Counted from the first letter of the stretch, positions 26,758-34,720 are shown. The stretch: DNA of 64,000 nucleotides from Anaerovibrio lipolyticus LB2005 (GCF_000621545.1 NZ_JHYA01000001.1:1-64000), one strand, 5' to 3'. Numbers and translations are program-made. The notes: generated by a model not told the origin, from the letters alone.

Positions 26758-27347
26758 CCCCGTTTTTTAAAACAATTCATAACCACCCTTGCCCATTTAG
26801 AATAATCCTGTCCCCAGGCCCCCTTCATATTGCCATCAGCAAGTTCTTTTAATATTTCCTTCCGTGACTGGAAAAAGCTGGCAAATTCAGGATAATCACT
26901 GCCATATTTTTTCAAAAATTCTTTAATGTTTGCTTTTGCAAATATTTCCATTGCAAAGATCAAGCCCTCCAAATCTTCATAACCATGTCCCATAAAATCC
27001 CTGTCCATACAGCCAGCAAATATTTTGCTAAGCTGATCCAGAAGGCCAGGGATTTTTTTCACCCCATTATACTTTGTAAGGGCATGAACAATAATTCCGG
27101 TTATCATATATGTTGGTTCATATATGTACATAACACGGGCATCATCCGGCATATCAGAAATATCTTCCATGTGCCAAAGAAGAATTTTGGAATTATGCTC
27201 AGTTCTCTTCGCTGCTTTTAAAACGGTTGAAATAAAATTGACTGACTCCGCCTCGGAAACCTTATTCTCAATATATTCCTCAAAATTTTCTTTCACAATT
27301 TCCAAAAATTTATCCGGTTTGTTCTCATTAATAAAATTAGTGTTCAT
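26736..27347 (-). CDS. Helical hypothetical protein of the CbbX/MotA-like operon
   Basis: A 203-residue protein that starts inside the end of the MotA-like gene (11-base overlap) behind GGGGGG, so it is translationally coupled. It is predicted largely helical, with segments such as FLEIVKENFEEYIENKV and a C-terminal KWARVVMNCFKKRGY. No family is recognised. As the last gene of a three-gene operon with a CbbX-type ATPase and a four-helix membrane protein, it may be a cytoplasmic subunit of the complex. Confidence 0.75.
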   Translation of the reverse strand: MNTNFINENKPDKFLEIVKENFEEYIENKVSEAESVNFISTVLKAAKRTEHNSKILLWHMEDISDMPDDARVMYIYEPTYMITGIIVHALTKYNGVKKIPGLLDQLSKIFAGCMDRDFMGHGYEDLEGLIFAMEIFAKANIKEFLKKYGSDYPEFASFFQSRKEILKELADGNMKGAWGQDYSKWARVVMNCFKKRGYIIVAK

Positions 27348-28224
27348 AATTATCCCCCCTATAATTTTCCCAAAACCTTAAATCAGCAGACCAGTTAGGA
27401 TCAAAGAAAACATCCAAAACCTTGACATCCTTGTACTCGTCCAAAAATGGCTGTCTGAGCAGTTCATCCTGTTCCTCAGAATTTAAATAAACAAGCTGGC
27501 TTCGTAATATTTCAGTTGGAGCAACACCTTCCTGTATCAAAACATGCCCTCTCATTACCTGCTGCTGAATATTTTTTTCATTGTCCCAGTAGCTGTGTAA
27601 TCTGCCAGGCAACAAAATACCGATAATAATGCTTAAAAGCAGACTCAATACAGTCAGCAGGCACACACATATAATGCTTTCTGGTGGATTATTCAAACCA
27701 ATAATTGTGCGAATAGCAAGATCCAGCCCTCCAGCTATTCCCCCAAGCAGTCCTATTACCAATATACTCATTCCCAACTGCCTCAAGATATTAATTTTTT
27801 CATAAATTTTCTGACGGCCGATTGAACCAGCACGCTGCAACGCTCCTTTAATATCCTCCGGTTTATAGCCATTGAGAACCATTTTTTTGCCCATGTGATA
27901 TACAAAATTCGGATAATTTTTATCCAAGGAAAATTCAACAGCCGAAGTGATTCCCCTCCTTCTGAGAACCCAACATGCCGTAAGAAATAATCTTGCCAAA
28001 AATAGAGATTCGCCCTGCATTCTGTTTTGAAGTGGTAGATCACTGGCAAAAACTTCTTTCCACTTGGCGTTAAAGGATACTGCTGAAAAAACGACAAAGC
28101 CTATGCCAAGATATGTGATTAATACAGGCCAAAGGTTATCCAAATACAGCGTAGCTGTTGCTCCACCGATAAACAGGATAACTCCGAGGATAATATACCA
28201 TTCTGTTTCCATATTTCTTTTCAT
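27337..28224 (-). CDS. MotA/TolQ/ExbB-like four-helix membrane protein
   Basis: A 295-residue membrane protein. The ATG at 28224 is chosen for AGGAAAGGG upstream. Two N-terminal helices (WYIILGVILFIGGATATLY; VLITYLGIGFVVFSAVSF) are followed by a long cytoplasmic loop, two more helices (ILVIGLLGGIAGGLDLAI; ICVCLLTVLSLLLSIIIGIL), then a tail with MRGHVLIQEGVAPTEILRSQL. The 2+2 topology and this tail resemble MotA. No MotB partner is visible, unlike Zorya. The gene follows the CbbX-type ATPase gene in the same operon. The family call is moderate: topology is clear, sequence identity is low. Confidence 0.7.
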   Translation of the reverse strand: MKRNMETEWYIILGVILFIGGATATLYLDNLWPVLITYLGIGFVVFSAVSFNAKWKEVFASDLPLQNRMQGESLFLARLFLTACWVLRRRGITSAVEFSLDKNYPNFVYHMGKKMVLNGYKPEDIKGALQRAGSIGRQKIYEKINILRQLGMSILVIGLLGGIAGGLDLAIRTIIGLNNPPESIICVCLLTVLSLLLSIIIGILLPGRLHSYWDNEKNIQQQVMRGHVLIQEGVAPTEILRSQLVYLNSEEQDELLRQPFLDEYKDVKVLDVFFDPNWSADLRFWENYRGDNYEH

Positions 28225-28248
28225 AGCAATTCCCTTTCCTTTCATTTA

Positions 28249-30375
28249 CTACATCATGCAAAAACCAATTTGATGTTTTTCAGCTGGCTCCGAACCAAAA
28301 AATTCGTTTTTAAAATCATTAATAGTAAGATTTTTAATCATTTGTCTGTCAATATTTTCAGCGGAATAAGAATTGACCAGATATTCAGCGTGAGAAAGTA
28401 CAGCAGCCTCCAACACATTGCGAACAAATCGGCCATTGCCAAAATCCTTTTTATCAGAAGCTTTTTGGAACAGTTCACGGCAATAATCCATGCTTTCCTC
28501 ATCCAGCCTGTATCCCTGCTCTTCTGCCATGCACTCAAGAATTCTGCACAACTCATGTGCATCATAGTCAGAAAAGTCCAGATGAAACGCTATACGGCTT
28601 CTTAGGCCAACATTACGTTCAATAAATGATTTCATTGGCTGTGGGTATCCTGCAAAAATAACCAGCACATTTTCCCGGCGATTTTCCATTTCCTGCACAA
28701 TGGTATTTATAGCTTCATCCCCATATAGTCCCTGTCGTTCATCCACCAGAGAATATGCTTCATCAATAAATAGTATTCCCCCTTCAGCTTCATCAAATTT
28801 TTTGATTACAATAGGAGCTGTGTGCCCTACAAACTTGCCTATCAGATCAGCCCTTCCACACTCCACGAAAGCGCCGGTGGAAAGAATATTACGCTCCTTC
28901 AGTATGCCGGCCAGCAGACGTGCCACTGTGGTTTTTGCAGTACCCGGATTACCGGTAAAAACCATGTGCAGGGCAGGCTTTTTAAGTTCTATTCCTTTTT
29001 TCTTTTGGATCGCCTGTATCTGATGTACAGCCAATATGCGATCAACTAATTTTTTTACCTCCTTTAAGCCAATTAATTGCTGCAACTGTTCATAGGAATT
29101 ATTTTCTACTTTTTCCTCTATTGTTTTATCAGCCGCCTTGATTCTGCGATAAGCAGGGTAATGCTCCCATCTTATTAACTCATCAGCAGCTTTTTCGTAG
29201 GCTTCCCAGGCTTCTGTTACAGAATACGTTTTTCCGGCTGTAAAGACGTTTTTCAGTTCCTTGGCCGTGAATTTCCGTTGTCCACGACTAATGGCCAAAT
29301 AATTTATATACTTTTTCGCTTGTTTTTCCCCTCCAACCCCTTCACTTATAGTGACAAAATCAATCGCACCATTTAAGGATTCAATAAAACATCTGGTAGC
29401 ATCAAGTTCTTTCTTGGCTGGTACAACCAGAATAAACAGCGTATTATTCCTATGCTGCTTTATTTCAGATACCAGATTATCAATATAATCTTCATGAAAT
29501 GCATGTTTAAAATGTCCGCCTTTTCCTCTTTTTGTATCCATCCCCTCTGACATATACAGTACCATGGTTGATTGCTGGGCCAAGGAAACGATAGAATTCC
29601 AAAAAGAAATTTTACTGTCGTGAGGTACAAAATCATAAAAAGAAAAGATCCTTTTACTTTTAAGCCGATTCCTTGCATAAAGAGCAGATACCAAAAGGTC
29701 AATCATTTCCTGGGCTGTTTCTTGTCTTTCAGCCTGTATTATATAGTGAACAGGATGGCCCCAAAATTCATTGCTGTTTTGAGCATCGTATATCCTGTCC
29801 AGCTCATCCCGTAAACTTTGATGGGCCATAATATTTTCCGCCTGATGTATTGCATTATTGAGTTTTTTGGGAATGGCAGAAACTATATTTTCTTCAATAC
29901 GATATTGCTTATGAACCGTCGAGTTTTTATTTTCAAAGTACTCCATGGAAAAATAATTCAAAATGGACCAGTGTGCTCTGATCAAATCTTCTTTATATCC
30001 CATTTTCACACACTCACAAAAATCCGAGCAGGTAATTTCTCTCAAATTTGTAATAAAGATACTTCTGATTCCGGAAATTTTATTATCAAAAATCATTTTT
30101 ATCCGTTCTTCTACTTTGCTGAAATCCTCAAATTTCTGTTCCCGGTTGTGGGCCAATATCACACTGATCTTTTTAGCGTTATTATCTATATGATATACAA
30201 AGATACTCTGCCCTTCTTCGGCAATTTCCTTCCCCATGTCCATGTTAATATCCCTGAAAGCATCCCGATTATCTTTCCTGGATGCAGTTGATGCAGACTG
30301 TTTTGCTTCTGATTCCTCACTCACAGGAATATCCGTAATTTCTTCATACTGTAAGTCAAAGTGGTATAGCAGCAT
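28249..30375 (-). CDS. CbbX/SpoVK-type AAA+ ATPase with degenerate N-terminal module
   Basis: A 708-residue protein. The C-terminal domain (about 425-700) is a CbbX/SpoVK AAA module: LIGLKEVKKLV, Walker A GNPGTAKT (475-482), Walker B ILFIDEAYSL (Asp538, Glu539), FAGYPQPMKSFIERNVGLRSR with arginine-finger-like residues, and NGRFVRN. The first 420 residues include an alpha/beta module (around HPVHYIIQAERQETAQEMI) that looks like a P-loop-less copy, as in other tandem members. GAGGAGG precedes the ATG. It heads the operon with the MotA-like protein and is expressed from a promoter that mirrors the one for the HsdM-HsdS fusion. Confidence 0.88.
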   Translation of the reverse strand: MLLYHFDLQYEEITDIPVSEESEAKQSASTASRKDNRDAFRDINMDMGKEIAEEGQSIFVYHIDNNAKKISVILAHNREQKFEDFSKVEERIKMIFDNKISGIRSIFITNLREITCSDFCECVKMGYKEDLIRAHWSILNYFSMEYFENKNSTVHKQYRIEENIVSAIPKKLNNAIHQAENIMAHQSLRDELDRIYDAQNSNEFWGHPVHYIIQAERQETAQEMIDLLVSALYARNRLKSKRIFSFYDFVPHDSKISFWNSIVSLAQQSTMVLYMSEGMDTKRGKGGHFKHAFHEDYIDNLVSEIKQHRNNTLFILVVPAKKELDATRCFIESLNGAIDFVTISEGVGGEKQAKKYINYLAISRGQRKFTAKELKNVFTAGKTYSVTEAWEAYEKAADELIRWEHYPAYRRIKAADKTIEEKVENNSYEQLQQLIGLKEVKKLVDRILAVHQIQAIQKKKGIELKKPALHMVFTGNPGTAKTTVARLLAGILKERNILSTGAFVECGRADLIGKFVGHTAPIVIKKFDEAEGGILFIDEAYSLVDERQGLYGDEAINTIVQEMENRRENVLVIFAGYPQPMKSFIERNVGLRSRIAFHLDFSDYDAHELCRILECMAEEQGYRLDEESMDYCRELFQKASDKKDFGNGRFVRNVLEAAVLSHAEYLVNSYSAENIDRQMIKNLTINDFKNEFFGSEPAEKHQIGFCMM

Positions 30376-30409
30376 TTTTCTTCCTCCTCAAATTTTGTCT
30401 CTGTTAATC

Positions 30410-30429
30410 TTTGGTTTAATTAAACCAAA
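30410..30429. promoter_or_regulatory. Perfect 20-base palindrome, probable operator
   Basis: TTTGGTTTAATTAAACCAAA overlaps the -10 box of the minus-strand promoter. A close copy lies at 30600-30619 over the plus-strand promoter, implying one dimeric regulator for both directions. Confidence 0.7.
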
Positions 30430-30447
30430 ACATTTTACATCTGTCAA
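30419..30447 (-). promoter_or_regulatory. Promoter of the CbbX/MotA-like operon
   Basis: On the minus strand TTGACA (30442-30447) and TTTAAT (30419-30424) are 17 bases apart, about 45 bases from the start codon. The spacer ends TTTTGG, as in the opposing promoter. Confidence 0.75.
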
Positions 30448-30581
30448 GATTTAAAAAAATCATTTTATACATTTTCTTTTGAGTGCCATAAACCATACCG
30501 CATGTAACAGTTAAACAAGCCTGTAAATGCCGTTTTATTGGCATGTGAAAAAAGTATTTTAAAATGCACGATAAATTTTTC

Positions 30582-30610
30582 TTGACAAAGATGTGTTTTT
30601 TTGGTTTATT
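30582..30610 (+). promoter_or_regulatory. Promoter of the HsdM-HsdS fusion gene
   Basis: TTGACA (30582-30587) and TTTATT (30605-30610) are 17 bases apart, 25 bases before the start codon. Confidence 0.75.
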
Positions 30611-30619
30611 TAAACTATA
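30600..30619. promoter_or_regulatory. Imperfect copy of the operator palindrome
   Basis: TTTGGTTTATTTAAACTATA matches the perfect site at 30410-30429 at 16 of 20 positions and also overlaps a -10 box. Its right half is degraded, so it may be the weaker site. Confidence 0.6.
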
Positions 30620-30635
30620 GATTGGAGGAACGGAT

Positions 30636-32417
30636 ATGGAGACTAAAATAATCGATAAATTACTTTCCCTGGGATTGCGCCGTATTTGCAGGATTTTAAA
30701 TGACTGTTTACGGTCTGACTATGCAGATACAAGGCCAGAAGCAATGTTTGCCTTAGCGGCGTCAGCATATTCCAAAAAGCTTGAAGCATTAAATCTGCTT
30801 TCACCTGATACATTTGAAAAACGCATTTCCGATGAAGATACCAGATCATACATGAGAGAATTCTCTCAGCAGCATGAGGGTATCATTGAAGAAATAATAC
30901 AAAAATTAAGCATTGAAGAATTACAGGCTGCACTTTTGTTTGGAAATAATGACTCTGTTATGAGTACATTGAAAACGCTCCCAGCCAGCGCAGCCCGTCT
31001 TTCCCTTAAATTATTGGATATACAGGACGGTGACAGTATATTAAATATTGCTTCCGGAAGAGGAATTTTCTTGCGGGAAGCTATTTTTCAAAATTCAAAT
31101 ATTAAATCATTTGCCCTTGATAGCAACCGCTCCATGTGTCGCATATTAAATATCCTTTCAGCCTGCATGGGATGGAACATCAATGTACAGGGGGGTGATA
31201 TTTTCTCCAGCGATTTAAAATCAATAAAAGCCAATAAGCTCTTTATTGATGCACCGCTAGAAGAAAAAGAGATGGACTGGGAAAAATTCCATAACGAAAT
31301 CGAAAATGATCCTTCGTTCAAGGATTTGGACTTTAATAACATACCTACGAAGCTGACAACCATGTGGTTTAAGATTATTTCGGCCCTTCGCTTTCAAGCT
31401 AAAAAAGCACGAGCCGTTGCAATTATTCGCGACAACTCGGATTTAATTGGTCCCGATACGGAAATCCTACGCAAAAAGCTAATAAACGAAGGACGTATTG
31501 AAGCAGTTATTTCATTACCGGAAAAATTGGATTATAACCGCTCCCCCATTTATCTTGTAGTGTTTAGTACCAATAATTCTTCCGTTCGTTTGGTGGATGC
31601 CCATGAAATATATACTTCAGCGGATGAGGAACCACCTCAGAAAAAGGTATCCATCGGACTTCATCCCCTTCAGACGTTAAAGGAGAAGGATATCGAGGAA
31701 ATCTTGCAGGAATTAAAGACAGACAGTTCCATCAGCCGCTCTTTTTCCAATAAGGAATTGGCTCTCCGCAATTACAAACTGTTGCCAGATGTGGAATACT
31801 GGAACAATGATGACTACTGCAGAAGCCTTGCCAATTCGACAATGCCGGCTATAAAGGAAATCTGTCAGATATATCGCGGCGACATTACTGCCAATGCCAA
31901 GAATTTAAAAAATTCCTTCAGTGAAGCTCCTACGGATTTCCAGTATCTTCAGCTAAAGGATGTACAGGAAGGTATTATTAAAACACCGCTGCAATATCTG
32001 AAAAGCATAGATGAAAAGCAGTATCCTTTCTGTGTAGAAAAAGATATTTTGGTCATGGGCAGAAATGCCCCAATAAGAATAGGATTTTTACAAGTACCCG
32101 AAAACACAAAGGTATTATTGAGCGGTAATATATATGCCCTACAAACAAATGAGGAAATATATGACCCTGTTTACCTGATGTTATATTTGCAAAGTGATGA
32201 TGGCATGAGGCAACTTTCTCATATTCTTAGAGGCAGGACTGCAATGCAGACCATCGCCTTAAGGGATTTGGAGCAGGTTAAGATACCACTTATACCATTG
32301 GAAGAACAAAAGGCTGTTGTGGCAAAATTCTGGGAGCTGCAGGAAAATCTCCAACAACTTCTCGACAAAACAAACCAGATAAGAGCTTCCATCCGTCAGT
32401 TGGTAACAGTTGTTTAG
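30636..32417 (+). CDS. Degenerate HsdM-type methyltransferase fused to an HsdS-like domain
   Basis: A 593-residue fusion. Residues 1-330 follow type I N6-adenine methyltransferases: a helical N-terminus, the SAM region around SILNIASGRGIFLREAI (about 133-150), and the conserved LRKKLINEGRIEAVISLPEKL. The catalytic NPPF motif is replaced by DAPL (KLFIDAPLEEKE), and the DPxCGSG SAM loop reads NIASGRG, so methylation is unlikely. Residues 410-590 look like one HsdS target-recognition half: YLQLKDVQEG, LVMGRNAPIRIGF, and IPLIPLEEQKAVVAKFWELQ leading into a coiled coil. It probably recognises DNA without modifying it. No HsdR is present. Confidence 0.85.
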   Translation: METKIIDKLLSLGLRRICRILNDCLRSDYADTRPEAMFALAASAYSKKLEALNLLSPDTFEKRISDEDTRSYMREFSQQHEGIIEEIIQKLSIEELQAALLFGNNDSVMSTLKTLPASAARLSLKLLDIQDGDSILNIASGRGIFLREAIFQNSNIKSFALDSNRSMCRILNILSACMGWNINVQGGDIFSSDLKSIKANKLFIDAPLEEKEMDWEKFHNEIENDPSFKDLDFNNIPTKLTTMWFKIISALRFQAKKARAVAIIRDNSDLIGPDTEILRKKLINEGRIEAVISLPEKLDYNRSPIYLVVFSTNNSSVRLVDAHEIYTSADEEPPQKKVSIGLHPLQTLKEKDIEEILQELKTDSSISRSFSNKELALRNYKLLPDVEYWNNDDYCRSLANSTMPAIKEICQIYRGDITANAKNLKNSFSEAPTDFQYLQLKDVQEGIIKTPLQYLKSIDEKQYPFCVEKDILVMGRNAPIRIGFLQVPENTKVLLSGNIYALQTNEEIYDPVYLMLYLQSDDGMRQLSHILRGRTAMQTIALRDLEQVKIPLIPLEEQKAVVAKFWELQENLQQLLDKTNQIRASIRQLVTVV

Positions 32418-32498
32418 GAGGTGAAAAAACATATCTAGCTATGTAGTTGAAGAGTTATTATGATGATAATTTTGTTTAGTGTATAGGAGGAGTTATTT

Positions 32499-32687
32499 AT
32501 GAGTTCATCAAGTGTAGATTACCGGATTTGTGTAACATGCAGAAATTGGGGCGGTTACAGAAAAACAGACGCATGTAAAATGTGGATAGAATACGACAAC
32601 AATGAAGAAGGTTATTGTGCAAACTGGCAGTCGGACAAAACGGCTGACAATACATGCAGTGGGTGGGAACCATTATACAATTCCTGA
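32499..32687 (+). CDS. Small Cys-rich protein
   Basis: A 62-residue protein with AGGAGG seven bases before the ATG. Five cysteines (two in CVTC near the start) and conserved-looking Trp residues (RNWGG, CANWQ, CSGW) suggest a small metal-bound or disulfide-type fold. The N-terminal part has a truncated paralogue at 20206-20307 in front of the DUF2779 gene, linking the two ends of the island. It follows the HsdM-HsdS fusion by 80 bases and probably shares its transcript. The function is unknown. Confidence 0.75.
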   Translation: MSSSSVDYRICVTCRNWGGYRKTDACKMWIEYDNNEEGYCANWQSDKTADNTCSGWEPLYNS

Positions 32688-32741
32688 TAAACCGTTCTAT
32701 ATGAAGTGAATCAGTTTTTCAAAGCAATATAAAGATAAAAA

Positions 32742-32786
32742 ATGGGCTGTCGCGTTTTGATAATTTTTCAACATGCGACAGCCCAT
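32742..32786. terminator. Strong hairpin, terminator mainly for leftward transcription
   Basis: ATGGGCTGTCGC pairs perfectly with GCGACAGCCCAT. The A-run lies on its left, giving a U-tract on the minus strand, so it would stop leftward transcripts best. It may still act as the 3' end of the Cys-rich gene. Confidence 0.7.
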
Positions 32787-32943
32787 TCAACCCTAAAGGA
32801 TTTTTCTGAAACTATTAAGGGATACGCCAAGATTAAAACGTGTTTAAATCGGCAGAAATAGATTATAAACGTCAATCATAATTTGAGCCACATTTAGATT
32901 AGCATTTATAATAGATAGTTGATAACTATGTGCAGGTGATAAT

Positions 32944-33465
32944 ATGAAGAAATTGCTGAATGTAAGGGAAGTTAGAAAAATTGTGTTCGGAAGCCCGTCT
33001 GCTCAATTGAGAGATAAAACAAATTCTATTACAGAAATCTCAAAAGCAATTAACCACTATAAAAATAAACTTCATGAATTATCGGATGAAGATTATAAAA
33101 AAATTGTTGCTCTGGCCGAAAATGCCAAACCAGACTTTGCCCATTACGGTTGTTATTATGCAGGAGAAAATGAAATATTCTTCGTCGTAGAATTTTATAA
33201 ATTTAACACTAATAGCAATATAGAAAATTGCTTATTTGTTATCATTGCAAAACCGTTTACATGTGAGTTTTGTGGCGGCAAAACCGCCAATGATGTAATT
33301 GTAGATTATAACGGTGAGATTGAAAGTGATTGTTTCTTTGGAAATTATGCAAATTTTGTTTCTAAAAATGAAATAGCGATTAACAAGAGAACCATAAAAT
33401 TAATTAAAAATATTCCAATTGATACTGTGCCTGAAGAATTTTATGCTATGATGAATAATGTGTGA
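32944..33465 (+). CDS. Hypothetical protein with a Cys pair
   Basis: A 173-residue protein with AGGTGATA just before the ATG. It contains a single CEFCGG pair (about residue 116) and a Tyr/Phe-rich beta region (HYGCYYAGENEIFFVVEFYKF). There is no membrane helix and the family is not recognised. It lies alone between the accessory island and the converging end of the prophage late operon. It could be the last island gene or a prophage moron. Confidence 0.7.
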   Translation: MKKLLNVREVRKIVFGSPSAQLRDKTNSITEISKAINHYKNKLHELSDEDYKKIVALAENAKPDFAHYGCYYAGENEIFFVVEFYKFNTNSNIENCLFVIIAKPFTCEFCGGKTANDVIVDYNGEIESDCFFGNYANFVSKNEIAINKRTIKLIKNIPIDTVPEEFYAMMNNV

Positions 33466-33528
33466 ATAATACTGGGGAGCCCATTCTAAGGAAATAATTA
33501 TGAAGACCTCGGCAACTACTGCAACCAA

Positions 33529-33569
33529 TAAAAAAAGCAGGCCCCATCAGAGAACTCTCCGACGGGGCC
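33529..33569 (-). terminator. Terminator of the prophage late operon
   Basis: GGCCCC (33540-33545) pairs with GGGGCC (33564-33569), and the minus-strand product ends in a T-run. It lies directly after the last lysis gene. Confidence 0.85.
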
Positions 33570-33574
33570 ACAAA

Positions 33575-33994
33575 TCATTTTCCTATACAAACGCAAAGCA
33601 GCAGTCCGGCTATGATCCAGGCTGCTGTTTTCACTTGCTTGGCTCTATTCAGTTTTGCTTGCTCCTCTTTCTCGAACTGTTTTAAGGATGCTCTGGCAGT
33701 CTCTAATGAGTTCTCCTGCTCTATCATTTCCTTCCTTAAGCTGTAGATTTGATTTTGTAGCTTCTCGGACTCCTGCTCTGCCCGACTCAATTTCTCCTCG
33801 GACTCCTGCAGCTGTATCTGCTGCTGACTCAACATCTCTGATTGTCTGTCGTTCAAGTCGGATAGCTCCATCAAGTTGTTCTCTAAATGTGTCAACTCCG
33901 ACTCCGTTATCTGGTACGTTGCTTCTGAGGCAAAGGACAACTGCGGCACCGATAATAAAACCAATAACAACAACCACCAATATCTTTTTAACAT
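33575..33994 (-). CDS. Spanin-like protein with signal peptide and C-terminal hydrophobic helix
   Basis: A 139-residue protein. Residues 1-23 form a signal peptide (LLLLVLLSVPQLSFAS), residues 28-115 a long coiled coil, and the end is a hydrophobic helix (AAWIIAGLLLCVCIG). It starts four bases inside the 117-residue gene in a different frame and overlaps it almost completely. Both reading frames have membrane-plus-coiled-coil architecture, which is hard to explain by chance. This resembles the nested Rz/Rz1 arrangement, in which phages link inner and outer membranes at lysis. The exact role is inferred from position next to the amidase and from topology. Confidence 0.7.
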   Translation of the reverse strand: MLKRYWWLLLLVLLSVPQLSFASEATYQITESELTHLENNLMELSDLNDRQSEMLSQQQIQLQESEEKLSRAEQESEKLQNQIYSLRKEMIEQENSLETARASLKQFEKEEQAKLNRAKQVKTAAWIIAGLLLCVCIGK

Positions 33995-33998
33995 TCAT
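33645..33998 (-). CDS. Spanin-like protein with N-terminal membrane anchor
   Basis: A 117-residue protein with GGAGGG before its ATG. Residues 4-24 form a membrane anchor (ILVVVVIGFIIGAAVVLCL). A polar coiled-coil domain rich in Glu, Arg and Ala follows. It shares its ribosome binding site and nearly all its DNA with the 139-residue frame. The layout fits an inner-membrane spanin. It lies directly after the amidase gene. Confidence 0.7.
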   Translation of the reverse strand: MNVKKILVVVVIGFIIGAAVVLCLRSNVPDNGVGVDTFREQLDGAIRLERQTIRDVESAADTAAGVRGEIESGRAGVREATKSNLQLKEGNDRAGELIRDCQSILKTVRERGASKTE

Positions 33999-34008
33999 AA
34001 GCCCTCCA

Positions 34009-34545
34009 TCACATATAGTCCGTTACACCGCGGGCAATGGCCCTCGCAAACTCATCCTGGTTAAACCGTAAAAGCTTCTCATCATCCTCATTGGAAATAA
34101 ATGCCAACTCCACAAGGACTGCTGGCATATCCGTATTGGTAAGGACATAGAGTCCGTTCTTACCCGGGGTTGCCATCTTAACTCCCCTGTCCACGGTTCC
34201 AAGGTGATCTACAATCTGGGACTGGATGCATTCAGCCAGATGCTTTCCATCACTGGAACCAGCACAGTACCATGTTTCAGTTCCCTCCGCATATGGGGAC
34301 TCCACACTGTTACAGTGAATGGAAATAAAAAGATCTGCATCAAGGTTATTAGCCTCACTGCAGACCTCATATAATTCATCACTCTGTAACACAGCAGTTT
34401 CAATCCCCACGGCATTAAGGTAATGCTCTACCAGCTTACCAACGCTTAGTACCACATCACATTCCCTAAGACCTGTGACATCACTTACCGCCCCCGGATC
34501 TGGTACTCCATTTGGCGCATGGCCTGGATTAATAAATACCTTCAT
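34009..34545 (-). CDS. N-acetylmuramoyl-L-alanine amidase (endolysin)
   Basis: A 178-residue amidase_3 enzyme. The ATG at 34545 follows AGAGGAGAG. Zinc-ligand motifs are visible: NPGHAPNGVPDPGA near the start, an internal Glu, and SIHCNSV, with VELAFISNEDDEKLL at the end carrying the catalytic Glu. There is no signal peptide or cell-wall-binding domain, so release depends on the holin. It cleaves the amide bond between muramic acid and the peptide. It lies between the holin and the spanin pair. Confidence 0.93.
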   Translation of the reverse strand: MKVFINPGHAPNGVPDPGAVSDVTGLRECDVVLSVGKLVEHYLNAVGIETAVLQSDELYEVCSEANNLDADLFISIHCNSVESPYAEGTETWYCAGSSDGKHLAECIQSQIVDHLGTVDRGVKMATPGKNGLYVLTNTDMPAVLVELAFISNEDDEKLLRFNQDEFARAIARGVTDYM

Positions 34546-34546
34546 A

Positions 34547-34720
34547 TTACTTCTCTCCTCTCTTTTCAACATGGTGCTTTCCAGCACCGCCAATATAACC
34601 TAAAAGACCGCTGGCAATACTCATGCTAAGCTCATTAAGATTTGAGTAAATGGCTATGATGAGAGCTGCGGATAAGGCTACAACTACAACCAAGTCTGTA
34701 ACATTAATTCTTTCTATCAC
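34547..34720 (-). CDS. Holin-like small membrane protein
   Basis: About 57 residues. The GTG at 34720 is preferred because GGAGGTG lies six bases upstream; a longer frame from 34771 overlaps the previous gene. A hydrophobic helix (LVVVVALSAALIIAIY) is followed by an amphipathic stretch and a second short apolar segment, ending in a charged tail (HHVEKRGEK). Position immediately before the amidase gene and this topology support holin function. Confidence 0.7.
   Translation of the reverse strand: MIERINVTDLVVVVALSAALIIAIYSNLNELSMSIASGLLGYIGGAGKHHVEKRGEK

Noticed and set aside
27337-30375. Calling the MotA-like/ATPase operon a Zorya system
   Set aside because: No OmpA/MotB-like ZorB and no ZorC or ZorD helicase-type protein. 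Only the MotA-like topology is shared.
30636-32417. Calling a functional type I restriction-modification system
   Set aside because: There is no HsdR, and the methyltransferase motifs are degenerate.
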